Assembly: GCA_904066235.2 (NCBI GenBank) | Contig: CAJFCV020000004.1 | Coordinates: 5,456,001-5,520,000 of the forward strand | DNA length: 64,000 nucleotides | Source of the DNA: Bursaphelenchus xylophilus | Lineage: Eukaryota; Nematoda; Chromadorea; Rhabditida; Aphelenchoididae | Reading direction: 5' to 3' | In this document: positions 23,174 through 36,393 of the stretch, piece after piece | Numbering within the stretch: position 1 is the stretch's first letter | Layout: each line of letters starts with the position of its first letter | The notes under the pieces: generated by a model | The model's input: only the letters and a program-made list of their open reading frames with translations | Told to the model about the DNA's origin: nothing | The model's database searches: none | Program-made: the position numbers and the translations under genes

Positions 23174-25328
23174 CTTGACTTTCTTGTAAACAACAAACAA
23201 ACTTCTTTCTTCCGCGAAACGAAAAATTAATTGTTGAAAGTTGGTGAAATATTTTTTGCGAAGAAAATTCGCGAAGTGGCATAATGTTTTTTCGTGTTGG
23301 GACGCAATCATTAAGAAGGATTCCACAAATTCAAAACGGGATCCTTGCATATTCCGTGAATTATGTAGAAACACCGCAAGAATTTCAACGTTCAAACTAA
23401 TTAGGAGAGAAGAGAATTAACACCCGAGAGCATCCTGACATAATTAAGGCCGACATTTCTGCGCCGTAAGCCTTCAGGGGTTGATTAAAAGTTGGCCCGG
23501 ATGAGAAAGTCAGTTAATGAATGTGTTCAAAACAGTTTCATTTTACTTCAATTCTTTTTTTGATACTATATTGGGATGATTCTACATGCGCGAATTCTTT
23601 GAGTCACTTAGGTTAATATAACAATATATTGTACTTATATCCTTGTATTATACTTGACTTCTGGCACTTGGTGGAGGCACGCAAAAACGAAGGAGAAAGC
23701 GAAGAAATCCTGGGAATGGGACGCATGCATGCTAGAACCAATGAATGTCGCAAAGTCAAGTAATTGCCTGTAAACGGGGAGATCTTTGAGCGTTAACACG
23801 GCGAATATCCCGGGTAATCTGGTTAACAACCTCACTTTGTTTTGTTAATGTCATTTTGAGTAGTATCCAGAAAGTCGTTTCTGTCGTTTCTTTATGCCCC
23901 AACCTGATTGTATTAGGCATTCCGTAATTGGGGTCCCTTTTGTCATACCAAAGGCACTCCTGGCGACTTGTATACCACCGTTAAGGACGGTCAATTGTTG
24001 TGTAATTGGTGTCTGAATGCATGAAATATTAATATGGGCCCTTATAAGGTCACTCTTTTGTAAAGGGGTTGATTTGAATACGGTAATGGGGTTTTTATTT
24101 CTCAGATTTCCTAATTGGATGCACCGATGAAGTCTCGGTCGTTTTATTTTGCTCATTTAAGACGCCCTAAGGCACTTTTTCTCCGACTTTCTTTTTGTTG
24201 TTGTCTTCAAGCAGCCCACGACATAAACACCCGACATTTACATCGCGATAACTGCATTTCCTGTTTCCCAGAAAGGTTGAAAAATGATGACTTGTATACG
24301 AAGACAAAGCGAATAATAAAAACAGTTTGTTTATGCAGTACCCTGTTTACAATACTATTAAGAAACGTATGATTATTACAACTAATATTGTCTAGAGGGC
24401 TTTCCTAGTGTCCGAGAAGCAGTTATTAGTATTGCTTGGCAGGCAGTAGTACTCTTTACCAAAACGATATCCGATATTAAACGAGCGATTCTTTATGACC
24501 CTGACTGGCCCTATATAATACTTTGCGCCTGTTTCTTTGTTGCATTTTTGATAAATGTTCTGGGAATTTAATTGTAATCCCGAAGTCACAAAGTAAACTA
24601 GTTTCTTTAATAATGCAGCCAGAGCTGGCGGCTCTCTGATCCACAATATTCTTGTGTAATTTGCAAGTTTTTCCTCTCTCACATTTTGATGTGTTTTGTT
24701 TGAGGTAGGGACTATGTAATCAGCGATTTGAATTCGATAAAGCCTTATTCGTTACTTTTTAAGCCGCTTTGGCTACCTGAATATTGTAAGAAACCAGAAA
24801 TTTCATAACATTTGGTCCTGTGGCCATCGCTTACATGTTAGTACGGGCAGTCTTCCACGGTCCATAGCGTTTATTCCAAAAATAATGTTCGAATTGACTA
24901 AGGTTCGTTTTAAAAAGTCGCGAATATTTTAGGAGGCAGATGTAATTTGAAGCCTTACAATCACAATCTTTTTTCGCTGGTTGTGACAGTAAATCGGAAT
25001 TATTTTTACTTTCGCGCATTTTTTTCCATTACATAGTATAATTATTAGAAGTGAGCCCTTGTTATACCACTTGCAATGTAATTGTGCTGCCCTTTGCATA
25101 CATTAATGGTTGTATTGATTTAGTGTTTAATTGTGATAACCTCTACTTCCATTATCTCTTATTTTAATTGCGATATGATTGCATTAAAAATAGAAGTAAA
25201 GTGGAATAATCTCGAGAATATTGATGGAATTAGAAGGCCAGAATTCGATTAAAGCTAAATTTCAGTGAGTCCTGAAAGCGAGAGGAGGTGTAAAGAGAGG
25301 AAAGGAGAGGGAGGAGCGATGTTCTGAG
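23174..25328. other. 2.1-kb gap without a confident gene
   Basis: Three minus-strand frames are open (24156-23851, 24682-24392 and 25019-24831; 60-100 codons each). The last ends at a plausible GTAAGC donor (about 24832), followed by a TATTCAG acceptor (about 24780). The middle frame carries a cysteine/aromatic-rich stretch (AKYYIGPVRVIKN, YYCLP). I cannot join them into one convincing protein or recognise a family, so they are left uncalled. No RNA gene is visible. Confidence 0.4.
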
Positions 25329-26612
25329 ATGTTCCGCACCCTGATGACAACTCCCGAAGTTCTTAGGTAGGTCCAAATATCAGTTTTTGTCAAGTGTAAT
25401 GCCCATCTCTTCAGTTATCTGTTAGCATTATGTTCCCAGACACTGTTGTGTGTGTTGGGAACGGTGCTGAACATCGTATGTCTGTTCGCCTTTATGACCG
25501 CCTTCACTCACGCGTACTATCGGAAGACATCTCTTTTGATATATCTGGTAGCTCTCAGCATCTGCAATACCTTGCAGTTGACGCTTTCCGTATTTGTCAT
25601 CATACTGCCGGCCACAGAACAGGTAATTAATTATAAACTTTATAGTTATAACCACCACTTTTGTGACGGTTAAAAAATCAATGGCGATTGATTTCAGTTT
25701 ATGGATGACCAACAATATCCTTATGAATACGAACTGCTAAGATCGTTCAATAACAGAACCCTTTCTATTACATATCCCTTGCTAATGTCTGCAAATTATG
25801 CTTCGATTTGGATATTGACGTTGATCTGTGCCCAAAGATACCAATCGATTTGTCATCCCAGTTCCCCATGGAAGCGAAGACTGAGTATCTTTAGGAACAG
25901 TAATCTTTGTGTGGGTGTGGCTGTGATTCTCTCGTTAGGTAAGTAGCGTATCTGCCCAATGGCGACCTTAGACTCGTTGTTTAGTATGCAACCTGCCTCG
26001 TTATTGGGAATTACACGGAATCCGTGACTATCTTCTATACAAGATCATCCAGGAGGGAATCATCTACGGTTTTGTTGTATACGGCGCCCCCATGACTTTG
26101 CTCATTTGGCTCAACTACAACACCATAAGGATTGTCAGACATCATGATGTACGTATAACTCCGATGACTCGTGCTTTAACATATCTTTTCAGGATATTCC
26201 CCTTCGCCCATCAGCTGAACACCGGACCGCATTGATGACCAGTTCCGTGTTTATTTTGTTCTTTCTGTGTACAACTTTGTCTGCTTCCCTCAGACTGATA
26301 ATGTGAGAGACGCCCCCAGGGCATGCCATTTTATTATGACGTTGTTTTAATTAAATTACTCTTGTCTGTTTCAGAATTGTCACGGAACATTCGCTGAAGC
26401 ATCTGGACGATATTTGGTTGGTGGATTTGAGCAATCTGCTGATGAATGCGAATGCCATCACCATGCCCGTGGTCTGTTTCATCTTCACTCGGGGCTTCAG
26501 GGATCTCTTCTTTGTGATCAGATATCCGGCCACAGGAGCGTCGTGTCCTCGTCGCTTCTTGTCATCCAGTCTTCGGAAGAAATCGAGTCAATTCTTGCAG
26601 CCACTGACTTAA
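25329..26612 (+). CDS. Rhodopsin-family GPCR (FMRFamide-receptor-like)
   Basis: Seven hydrophobic segments are spread over short exons starting with ATG 25329 (MFRTLMTTPEVLS). TM1 is about LLCVLGTVLNIVCLFAFMTA with the conserved Asn. TM2 has LLIYLVALSICNTLQL, where an Asn replaces the usual Asp. TM3 ends SIWILTLICAQRYQSICHP, so the E/DRY motif is AQRY followed by the ICHP loop typical of peptide receptors. TM6 is around ALMTSSVFILFFLCTTLS. TM7 is LLMNANAITMPVVCFIFTRG followed by FRD, so NPxxY is not conserved; nematode FMRFamide receptors often depart from it in the same way. It ends at TAA 26610-26612. The likely ligand is a neuropeptide, but the ligand and exact subfamily are inference. Confidence 0.85.
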
Positions 26613-28877
26613 TAATATTCGAATATTACTCAGATGCCAACGTCACTGCATTTGCAAGTAACAAGGACAATGTAATCATGAATCATATCAGGCGATGCCT
26701 ACTCTCGGAATCTTGTAATTATTGAATAAACTGAAGGAATGCGAGCGAATGGGCATTTAAATGCATTTATCACACATCAGGGGACACTAATTAATTTGCG
26801 CACCGCACTTTTTACTTCAGGTCTGACCTTGCCGCCGATCGTACAGATGGGCCCTCGAAAAGCGCCAGATAACGACGCTTTATGCACAAAAAAACGACGG
26901 TATTCGAACCTGCGAAAAAACGTGTGCCATTCGCGGCCAGGGAATAGCTTGGCCCAGATGGGTCGGCGACGGATCCGGGACATTACAAAAGAGGGGTCCC
27001 GGAACAATATTTTTTGCAACATTCGAGCGGGGATTGGGTTGGGGCGACTGATAGGAGGCGATCGCGACGCTTTTTATCAAACATTTCGTCTCTTTGGGCA
27101 ATACGTAGGCCGCTGTTGTAACCAGCCGGTTTCCAACATTCCCAATTAATTCCCTTTAGGGTCAAGGGGAGGCTATTCCCGAGAGGCGGCTAAATCGTCC
27201 GTCAAAAATGCGGCAAATAGTTCACTGTACACCTATGCCTTCCACCTTGACCATCCTTCCCCCCGTTAATTAACAACCTTGATCTCCGGGGTAATAAAAC
27301 TTTTCCACACTTTTGGTTGGGTGTAACCTTAATATCCGCCGCCGTTGAGAGAACGGGTTTGTCTTCTCTCTTGGCCTTTCGCCTTTATCTCTATGGCCCT
27401 GGCCTTCTCCCAATCGGCCTCGATCTGGCCCATTCAATCGGCCATAAATTATGTGACTTTGCGGATGAGAAGGGAACGTTCTCTTCACTTTTAGGGACCG
27501 TTTTCTTTATGATTCATTAACTTTGGCATGGTCATTTCACTTTTCTATTGAGTTTTTTTTTTTGTAATTTATAATAAATCATACTGTAATTTTACCCAGG
27601 AAGGTTTGAATAATATTTAATCATTATAAATTACTCTTCCTTATCGTTTCCCAGGTTTTAATCTTTGTTGTCTGGTCAGTAAATCTCGATTTTTTGGTTT
27701 GTCTAAGTACTGTATTTTCTGAGAACCACCACAGAAAAAATCTTTTTACAATTTTTTACCTGCGCAGTTCTACTAATTAATCATCATTGAAAAGTGCAAA
27801 GACCGTTATGCAGAACGTTCCGTAAACCGTTTTTGTTTATAGATAAAATAGTCAAAGCCGATCTTACAAAAAAATCTTATCAAAAATGAGGGAGATACGC
27901 AACAAACGGTTGCCTGTAATGTATCATCCAGTTTCGCGCCAAGATAAGTAACTTGAGTTAAGTGGACAGACGGAATGAAAGGGAGAGAAAGCGGGTTACC
28001 TGTTTCGACGCCGCCCGCCCCTCGTTGGGACCTTCGCGGTCCGCTTTCTGACCTATCGCTGGTGGTGTTACCCTATCTTCATATCGGCACTGCCACAGTT
28101 TTTGTTCGCTTTCAGCGCGTCCATTCATTACGAAAACATTCTGCGAACTTTTTCTGGGCTACTTTTATGGCCCCGGACAGAAGGTGACATTTGGGGCGGG
28201 AAAAAAGACATCTGGAAGGGAAGGGATGACTCATTTCAAGACCATACTTGTCGGCCTTTCTTTTCATCAATGCGCGAAAGTACCGTATAAGACTGTAAAA
28301 GATACCAAGACATTTAAATAGGGTAATTTTTGATCATGACTATTTCGCTTGTATTTACTATACTTCTAAACTCTAAACCCAAATACTTCTTATCGCCGCA
28401 TTTTCCGTTCTTATCGGCCATTCTTATCGTTCATCAGTAAGAGTTTTTTTTGCAAAATTCATGTATGTTGTTTATTTTGGAGGCGTTACCTTTAAAGTAA
28501 TATAAGATAATTACATTCCTCGGCCTACAAACGAGTCATCGCGCTCCTACCCGGGTAACCCGTACTTAATAATCTCTCTATAAGAAATGCCCCAACCTTT
28601 TTAAAATTCCATTTTTGTGGGCCAAAATGAATCAGGCCCGGTATTGTACGGCAAGCAAAACAAACGGGTCTATTCTTGCCCATCGCTTTCTCGCGGGATC
28701 TTCTGTTTGTCCTTTGAGGGCACACCTTCAAAGTCCACACTGATTACCCACGCTTTCCTTTCTCTGACCTTTCTTTTTCTGATTTGGACCATATTTTAGT
28801 CCCGGCTTCAGCCAAACTTGGATCTGTAATCGACGAGCGATCAAGCCCTAAGGCCATAAGGCCCCTTTCTCTGCAGA
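26613..28877. other. 2.26-kb gap upstream of laminin beta
   Basis: Relatively GC-rich sequence containing only scattered open frames, such as 26739-27149 on the plus strand (136 codons, no domain, no splice context). It probably holds the laminin promoter. No RNA gene or repeat was recognised. Confidence 0.4.
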
Positions 28878-31800
28878 ATGGCGGGAGAAACGCCGCCTTT
28901 AATAACTTTCTGTAAATTGTAAGTAAAACAAGTTTCAAAGTATAAGGGCGCACTTTTTTCTGGCATTCTGTTGCAAGGAAAGAGTAGTAGCCGTTCATTT
29001 GGCAAACTGCGCCCTTTACTTTAATACAATTCTGACAGTTCATTGCTTTCAGTTTTATACTTTCATTATGCCTGTATTCCATTCGCTCGGCGGAATTAGC
29101 AGAAGAAGAAGATCTATGTTACGATCGCTCATGTTATCCAGCCACAGGCAACTTGTTGATCGGTCGAAAGGACAAGATCAAGGCCTCTTCGACTTGCGGA
29201 TTAGCTGGTCGTGAACGTTATTGTATTGTCTCCCATCTAGAGGATCAGACCAAATGTTTTTTCTGTGATTCTCGACAACCTTGGAAAGAGGGAGTGGAGC
29301 CCAACAGAAACAGCCATCGCATTGAGAATGTAGTCACGGAGAATTATGCAGACCGTGCCAAGAGCTGGTGGCAGTCCAAGAATGGAGAACAGAATGTCAG
29401 CATCCAGGTGGACTTTGATGAAGAGTTTCATGTGACTCATTTCATCTTAACTTTCCGAACTTTCCGACCAGCAGCCATGTTGATTGAACACAGTGCAGAT
29501 TACGGAAAGACCTGGAGAGTCGACCGGTATTTTGCTTATGATTGTGGTACCTCTTTCCCTGGTATCCCTGAGGGACCTCCGAAAAAGCATGGAGACGTGA
29601 TCTGTTCGTCAAAATACAGCCATATCGCCCCTTCATCGGGTGGAGAGGTAAGTGTTATATAGAAGATACGAGTTTTGTGTTTAGTTAATCTACAAAGTCA
29701 TCTCCCCGCATATTCACACTAATAATCCATATGCTCCTGAGATCGCGAATCTTTTGAAAATGACCAATATCAGGTTTAATTTCACCAAACTGCACACTCT
29801 CGGTGATGATCTTCTTGATTTCCGACCAGAAATTGATGAGAAATATTACTATGGTCTCTATGAGATTGTTATTCGAGGATCTTGTTCATGTTATGGCCAT
29901 GCCCAGAGATGTATTCCCAAGTGGGCGGCTGATGATAAGGTCCCGGATATGGTACATGGAAACTGTGAATGCACCCATAACACTAAAGGAGCCAACTGCG
30001 AGAAGTGTGAGGACTTTTACAATGATCTTCCATGGAAACCGGCTATTGGGGATCAGCCAAATGAATGCAAAAGATGTAATTGTAACGGCCATGCAGCTTC
30101 TTGCCACTTCGACGAGTCTGAATACGTAAAATCTGGTAAGAAATTTAGGTCGACGACCTTTAAATTACTGTAGTTTTGGCAGATGATAATTTTTGATCCT
30201 AGGAAATGTCTCCGGAGGTGTCTGTGATGATTGCCAACATAATACTCAAGGAAAGAACTGTCAGCAATGCAAGCCTTACTTCTTCCGCGATCCCCGTCGT
30301 CCCATCGATGATCCATACACTTGCCAACCTTGTCAGTGTGATAAAAGGGGGTCTTTATACGAAGGGATTTGTGAAGGAGAACAGGATGAAGAAAAGAGCC
30401 TCGTTGCCGGCAAATGCTACTGCAAACCTAATGTGGATGGGCCCAAGTAAGTAATCAGTGTCGAGTAGAATACGTCATTAAAAATTTTACAATAAAAACA
30501 GCTACTTTCAGCTGTGATCGCTGTAAGAACGGATTCTGGGATTTTCAAGAAACCGATCCTAATGGATGTAAGGAATGTGGATGTAATACTCTTGGCACGG
30601 TCGACAATCTTGGATGTGATAAATACACAGGAGAGTGTACTTGCAAACAAAATGTAGTGGGAGAACGTTGCGATACCTGCAAGCCCAATCATTGGGGTCT
30701 CTCCAATCACACCGATGGCTGTCAACCATGTGATTGTGCGCCTGGAGGATCTCTAAGTTCTCAGTGTGATGTTGTCACTGGTCAGTGCCAATGTAAAGAG
30801 CACTATAACGGAAGAAGATGCAACACCACCGAGAGTGCCTACTTCTGTCCAGCCATTGACTATCTCACTTTTGAAGCAGAGAATGCATTTGAAATTACAT
30901 CTGGAGAAGTCATTGAACGTGAAGAACATCCGTCACAATTCAAGAGCTGGACTGGGTCTGGATTCGTTCGTGTCCGAGAAGGTACCAACATAACATTTGT
31001 TGTTGACAACATCTTGAAATCTGGCCAATTTCATCTAGTCTTCCGTTATGAACTACCCAACGTAAGTTACGGTCCAAAAGCTCTTCTGGCTGGCGAAAAT
31101 TCCGTTCTAAACTATTGATTGCAGGATGGACTTGGATGGGATAACATCATGATTACCATCGTCCGCCCTTCCAACCCATCTCCGGACGGTCCTTGTGCCA
31201 ACAGCATTGAGTCCGACGACTTCTTAATCGGTCGCCTCGTTCCACACACTAATTTCTTCGAGATCAACCCACCTGTTTGCTTGGAAACTGGAGTTCGTTA
31301 CGAAATCCGAGTGTTCTTCGGCCAGAGATCGGGCAACTATCCAGATCTGAATGCTCAGTCGCTGATCGATTCTCTGGTCCTTGTCCCTCCAACTGATTCG
31401 CTGAGCATCTTCCAAGGGTCTCACGACGCTCAATATCGCGGCAGTCTCTTCCATCAATGCCGTGAACTTTTCCTCCGGGTTGCCCCGAAGAGCCATGTCT
31501 CTAAAGAATGTTCCGATTTGATTTGCCAAGTAAGTGGAGAAATTGTTGGCCAGGGAGTGGCCTGTGAGTGTGATCTCACCGGATCCCTCTCGACTATCTG
31601 CAATCCAAACGGAGGTCAATGTGAATGTAAACCGAACGTCGTTGGCCTGAAATGCGACAGCTGTGCTGTGGGTACATACGGGTTTGGCCCCTCCGGATGT
31701 ACTCCTTGTAATTGTGATCCAGTCGGAGTTCTTTCCAATGTATGCGACAAACAGTCTGGTCAATGTGAATGTAGAGAACGGGGAATCACTGGAAGACAAT

Positions 31801-34800
31801 GTAATCAATGTCAGCCCGGATTCTGGTCGTTCCCTGATTGCAAAACTTGTCAATGCAATGGTCACGCGAATCTCTGCGATCAAGAACATGGTGCTTGTAT
31901 CGACTGCCACAATCATACCACGGGACACAACTGTGATCGATGTATTGATACGTATTATGGAGATCCTCGATTAGGAGTGAATGAAGCTTGCAAACCATGT
32001 CCTTGTCCTGGAGGTCCGGGATCTGGAATACAAAATGCGAATACTTGTTATCTGGACAGAAGTACAATCGAGTCCACTTTAAAATGTAATTGCAAACCCG
32101 GATATACTGGCGACAGATGTGACGCCTGCGAAGTCAATTATTGGGGAAGTCCAAGAGAATTGGGAGGCCAATGCGTCAAGTGTGATTGTAACGAAAACAT
32201 CGACAGGTCCATTCCAGGAAGTTGTGATCCCAAGACTGGACATTGTGTTAAATGTTTGTACAATACTGATGGAATTCAATGCGAGAACTGCAAAGATGGA
32301 TTTTTTGGAGATGCCAAAACAAGAAACTGTCATCAGTAAGTTCAGTCCTTCACAAATTAATTTTTTTCATCATTGTCTAACGATTATAATCTTAGATGCG
32401 TCTGCAATTCCCTTGGAACGAACACGACTGCTGGGTCATGTAACAGAGTGAGTGGCCAATGTAATTGCTTCCCAAATGTTATTGGACAACAGTGTGATCA
32501 ATGTGCCCCTCAACACTTTGATCTGGCCAGTGGAAAGGGATGTCAGGCATGTGGTTGTGATCCACAAGGAGTAATCAGTGGTCCTGATGGCAACCCCCAT
32601 CTAGAATGTAATGGTCTTGACGGGAAATGTGTCTGCAAACCGGGTCGTGGAGGTAGAACTTGTTCTGAATGCGAAGATTACTATTGGGGGAACCCTTTGA
32701 CTGGGGAATGCAAGCGTTGCGAATGTGATCCAACCGGATCCGCCTCTTATCAATGCCATCGGAACAACGGAACTTGTATTTGCAAACCAGGATCCGGCGG
32801 TCCTTTGTGTAATCAATGCGCCCGTGGGTATACTGGCCAGTGGCCTCATTGTCAAGCCTGTGGGGAATGCTTCGACAATTGGGACAGAATCTTGACAGGA
32901 CTCAGAAATGAGTTGGATGGACTGGTGGAAAGGGCCAACAACATCGAAGACACTGGCGTCTCTTCTGAATACGATGAGACTTTCGAAAAAATGGAACTTC
33001 AAATCGCAGAAGTCAGATTACAATTGGAAACCGTTAATATCTCCAAAGAAGACGTGGAAGGACTCAGAAAAAAGATCGATGATCTTCAAAAAGATGTAGA
33101 AGACGCAAGGTCGAGGTTGGCCGAAAAGAACGAGAGAGTTGTCAAGGTCGCTTCTTCCGTTGATTTGGCCGAAAAACAAGTTTCCGATCTCAAGGCCAAG
33201 GCCAATAACTTAACCAAGTTGGCAGAGAATCTGAGTGCTGAAGCAATGGAGATCCGTGGATCTGATACTAAGGTAAGTCTGCCATAGAAGTAATGCATAT
33301 TGTTTAGGGAGCTTACGAGATTGTGAAAGAGTCAGCCGAAAAGGCCCAACAATCCCATGTCTCTATCTCCCAGGCCATCGACAAGATCACAGCAGCCGAA
33401 AGCGACAGAAACAAGGCGGCGGACATGATGGAACATCACAAGAATGAATTCCTCCAACAATACGAGGAGAATAAGGCCGCGTTGGAAGAAGTTCAGAAGA
33501 AGATCGAAGAGATTGAGGATGCTCTACCTGACCTTAACAAACAAGTTTGTGGGGGTGAAACAGCCGGTTGCGATGAAATGTGTGGTGGTCCATCCCCTGA
33601 ATGTGGCAAATGTGGAGGAAGTTCGTGTCTCGGATCTGTCTCCAAAGCCCATCAAGCCGAAGAATTCGCTCGGGAAGCACGGGAGAAACTTTTGGCAAAA
33701 CAGAAGGAAGCCGAAGAGGTAATATACAAAAAATAACTTTTACTGGGATGGGTTTTAAAACTTTTTTAACTGCTTAGTGGCAAAAAGTTGGTGGTTAGTT
33801 GTTTATCGTAGGGTTTGGACGGTGTAAATACCCGAGGTATATGTCCGGGGGTATACCGAAATTACCGAGAAGCCAAAAATTTTCGAATATTTGTGGAAAT
33901 TAAGAGTGAAGAAATAAGATCGTTCCGAAGCAAAACGTTAAAAACGCTTTCCTCACATTTGTTTCAAAAAATCAAATGGAAAAAATGAGGCCGACATGAG
34001 AAAAAAGTTCGAGAAAGCAAATTTAGCATCTTTTTCAAAATCCCAAAATCGGTCTTATTTCTTCACTCTTAATTTGCAACAAAAGAGGCCGAAGAAAGAA
34101 ATGTTAAGGTACTGTCGCGCGAGAAAATCCATCGAATTTGCACAGTGCGTTTTTTCGCCCGCGCCGCTGCGGCCTCCCATTTTTCTACTAGCGACATGCA
34201 CGAGCACCCTATGACGTCGCCGAAAAAATTCTACGGACCTTATGGCACGACTTGTGCCTTACCATTTTTTAAACTAGTACGCTGCGAAAATTTTTTAGTT
34301 TTTGTCATTGGTGGGATCTGTGGGGCTCGGTCGGGCTGCGCACGCTCCTAGTCCAAGGTCTATAAAGTTGCCTAGTCAGTACCTGCAACAAGTGCAGAAA
34401 AGAAAAATTCATAAAAATAATTACTTTTGCTGATTTCATTCATACGTTCTTAATTTTCGAAAATACCCATATTTTGGGTATACATATTTTTATGAACGTA
34501 TAGACCCACGAGGTGAAAATTCACCGTTTTTCCGAACCCCAGATTATCGACGCAAATTTCTTTTTGCAAATTATTTTCTGAAAAAATACCGGATAATCTC
34601 CTCATGGTTTCTTTATCAGTCAAACAGGCTTTTTGAACTCACATAAGTTTTCTGCAAAAATCGAGAAAAACATCTCCGCCCAGTTGGTGTTCATTTGGAA
34701 TGTCTGTCTACCGTATAGTTGAATCTTTGCGGGGCTTTATATATAATTTATGATGGATAGCATTTGTGATTCGGAAGTTACATTTTCCCGATTTCCAGCT

Positions 34801-35845
34801 GCAAAAGCGGATACGAAATTCGCTCCCCGAAACCGATGCAGCCGATAAATCAACTTCTGAAGCCCTCAGAACGGTGGAACAAGCGGCAAAACTGGCCAAT
34901 CACACCAAAGAAGCCCTGAAGAAACAACTGGATGATATCAAGAAGTTCTTGGATTCTGAAAGAACGGGCCCAGAACAAATCCAAGCAGTCATTGATGAGA
35001 TCTTGAGTGTTTCAATTCCATTCACTGAAGAACAAATAAAAGAAATGTCAGAGAAGATCCGAGAAAAGGTCAAGGAGACCAAAGATACGGACCAGATCTT
35101 GGCCGAGACCTCAGGCAACAAGACATTGGCTGAGAACCTTCAAAGACAGGCTGATTATGCCTCTCAACGTGCAGCCAAGATCCACAACACAACTGTTGCA
35201 ATCAAGAAAGCCTTGGCTGATGCAGACCAGGCTTATAATGAGGCTCAAGATATTCTTACCAAGACCGGAGAATCGAATGATAAGATCAGTTCAGATCTGG
35301 AGCAGGCTGAGACTGAAGTTGCGACTTTAGAAGATAAGGCAAAGGAAGCGACAACTTTGATCAACGAGTTGCAAAATAAGACAGATAAATTGAAGGCCGA
35401 ATACATCAAGATCACTTCAAATTCAAAATCTGCTGGAACTTCGGCGGACTCTGCTTTGGAGATTGCTCAGAAAGTGGAAGCAAGACAGGGGGATCTGAAA
35501 CAAAAGTATGATGAGGTTGAGAAATTGTTGGAAGACAGAGTTAGCGGAAATGAGGAGAAGAGGGAAAGGGCTGACAAATTGCACCAAAGAACTACTGAGT
35601 TACTGGCAAAGATCTATAAACACAACTCTGATGCTGATGGTAGGGTGCTTTTTTAGAATTCTGCATTCTCTCCTTATTTAAATTTAATCATAAAATTCAT
35701 TTCAGCGTTGAAGAAAACGGCGGATTCTTTGGATGTGGAACTGGTCAACTTCAGGAACAGTGTGGATTCTCTGAGCCGTCAGATCGATGAAGTGGCCGCT
35801 CAGATAGAGAAACGAGTGGAGTTCCACGCGACCTGCGACGCCTGA
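28878..35845 (+). CDS. lam-1: Laminin subunit beta
   Basis: Basement-membrane heterotrimer subunit. A 41-nt first exon (28878-28918) sits just after a TCTCTGCAG acceptor and joins in frame through TT|T to the exon at 29054. The join gives [20 protein letters not shown] and LYSIRSA, a coherent signal peptide, then [17 protein letters not shown]. The order of domains is laminin N-terminal domain ([12 protein letters not shown] to [13 protein letters not shown]), LE repeats, a beta-type laminin IV/LF domain starting [19 protein letters not shown], and further LE repeats to about 32870. Then comes the coiled coil, interrupted by the Cys-rich beta-knob ([14 protein letters not shown] to GSSCLGS, about 33547-33640). 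The protein ends EFHATCDA, with the C-terminal Cys known to bond with gamma. An intron of 1080 bp (33719-34798) carries two MITEs. Confidence 0.97.
33899..34073. mobile_element. MITE family A, copy 2 (in laminin intron)
   Basis: Nearly identical to 10368-10550. The left end is TTAAGAGTGAAGAAATAAGA, the right end is TCTTATTTCTTCACTCTTAA, and it shares the same interior. It is slightly shorter because of a small deletion after AAATAAGATCG. Inserted in the 1080-bp laminin beta intron. Confidence 0.88.
34114..34251. mobile_element. Palindromic MITE family B, copy 1 (in laminin intron)
   Basis: Matches 52633-52784. The shared blocks are GAATTTGCACAGTGCNTTTT, TCGCCGN..GCCGCTGCG, CTAGCGACATGC and AAATTCTACGGACNTTATGG. 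The ends form an imperfect inverted repeat. It starts only 40 bp after MITE family A copy 2. Confidence 0.8.
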
Positions 35846-36217
35846 TCGGACTGAATGAAATGTGATGTCTCTAAAGTAATATTCTACTTATCTCCGACTT
35901 GTCCCGAAGTCGATCAGTGCCTTCCCTTCGCCCAGTCCCGAGTTATTCCCAGATGTTTTTATATGGCATTTGCTTTAAAAGCCTTTAGGCCATCTTCTTT
36001 CTGCCCTCAGGTGTAGATCCGCCCTTCCTGGATCTCTATAATTATTATTGTGTTTGTAACAGTCCTAATCTCTTTCAAACTTTTTATTCGATTACTGCCA
36101 TCATTTCTTTGTTTGTTATAAAGTTTTTTTGACATTTTGAGATAATTCCGAAGGGGTTAGCATCTTCAATTATATTGACATAAAAGAACGCCTCAGTTCA
36201 ATGAACGGTCGCTGCGA

Positions 36218-36367
36218 ATGTTTCTTCCACCCAAGAAGTTTCTATTTTTGTGGTCTCAAGTGCAAAAAATTGTTGGAAAAGAATTCGGCCTTGGTTTAAA
36301 GCAAACGGTTGTAATAACTTCTGATGGTTTAATTCAAGGTATCTACCAAATCAAATATCTAAATTAA
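36218..36367 (+). CDS. Small ORF of 49 codons upstream of the release factor gene
   Basis: The frame MFLPPKKFLFLWSQVQKIVG, KEFGLGLKQTVVITSDGLIQ, GIYQIKYLN then TAA has an amphipathic, Lys/aromatic-rich start and balanced composition. A CCTCAG acceptor lies 22 bases before the ATG. It ends 26 bases before the release factor ATG (36394), so it could be an upstream ORF in that leader, a tiny independent protein, or a first exon using the GGTATCT donor at about 36338. I recognise no family and it may be chance. Confidence 0.3.
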   Translation: MFLPPKKFLFLWSQVQKIVGKEFGLGLKQTVVITSDGLIQGIYQIKYLN

Positions 36368-36393
36368 TGTAGAATGATGGATATTATTAGTAG

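Noticed and set aside
26880..26960. B-box-like GGTTCGAATACC on the minus strand followed by a T run
   Set aside because: No T-stem pairing, acceptor stem or A box; not a tRNA.
26739..27149. 136-codon plus-strand open frame after the first GPCR
   Set aside because: No domain, overlapping open frames on the other strand, GC-rich composition; likely chance.
31224..31928. 234-codon minus-strand open frame
   Set aside because: Shadow of the Cys-rich laminin LE repeats on the plus strand.
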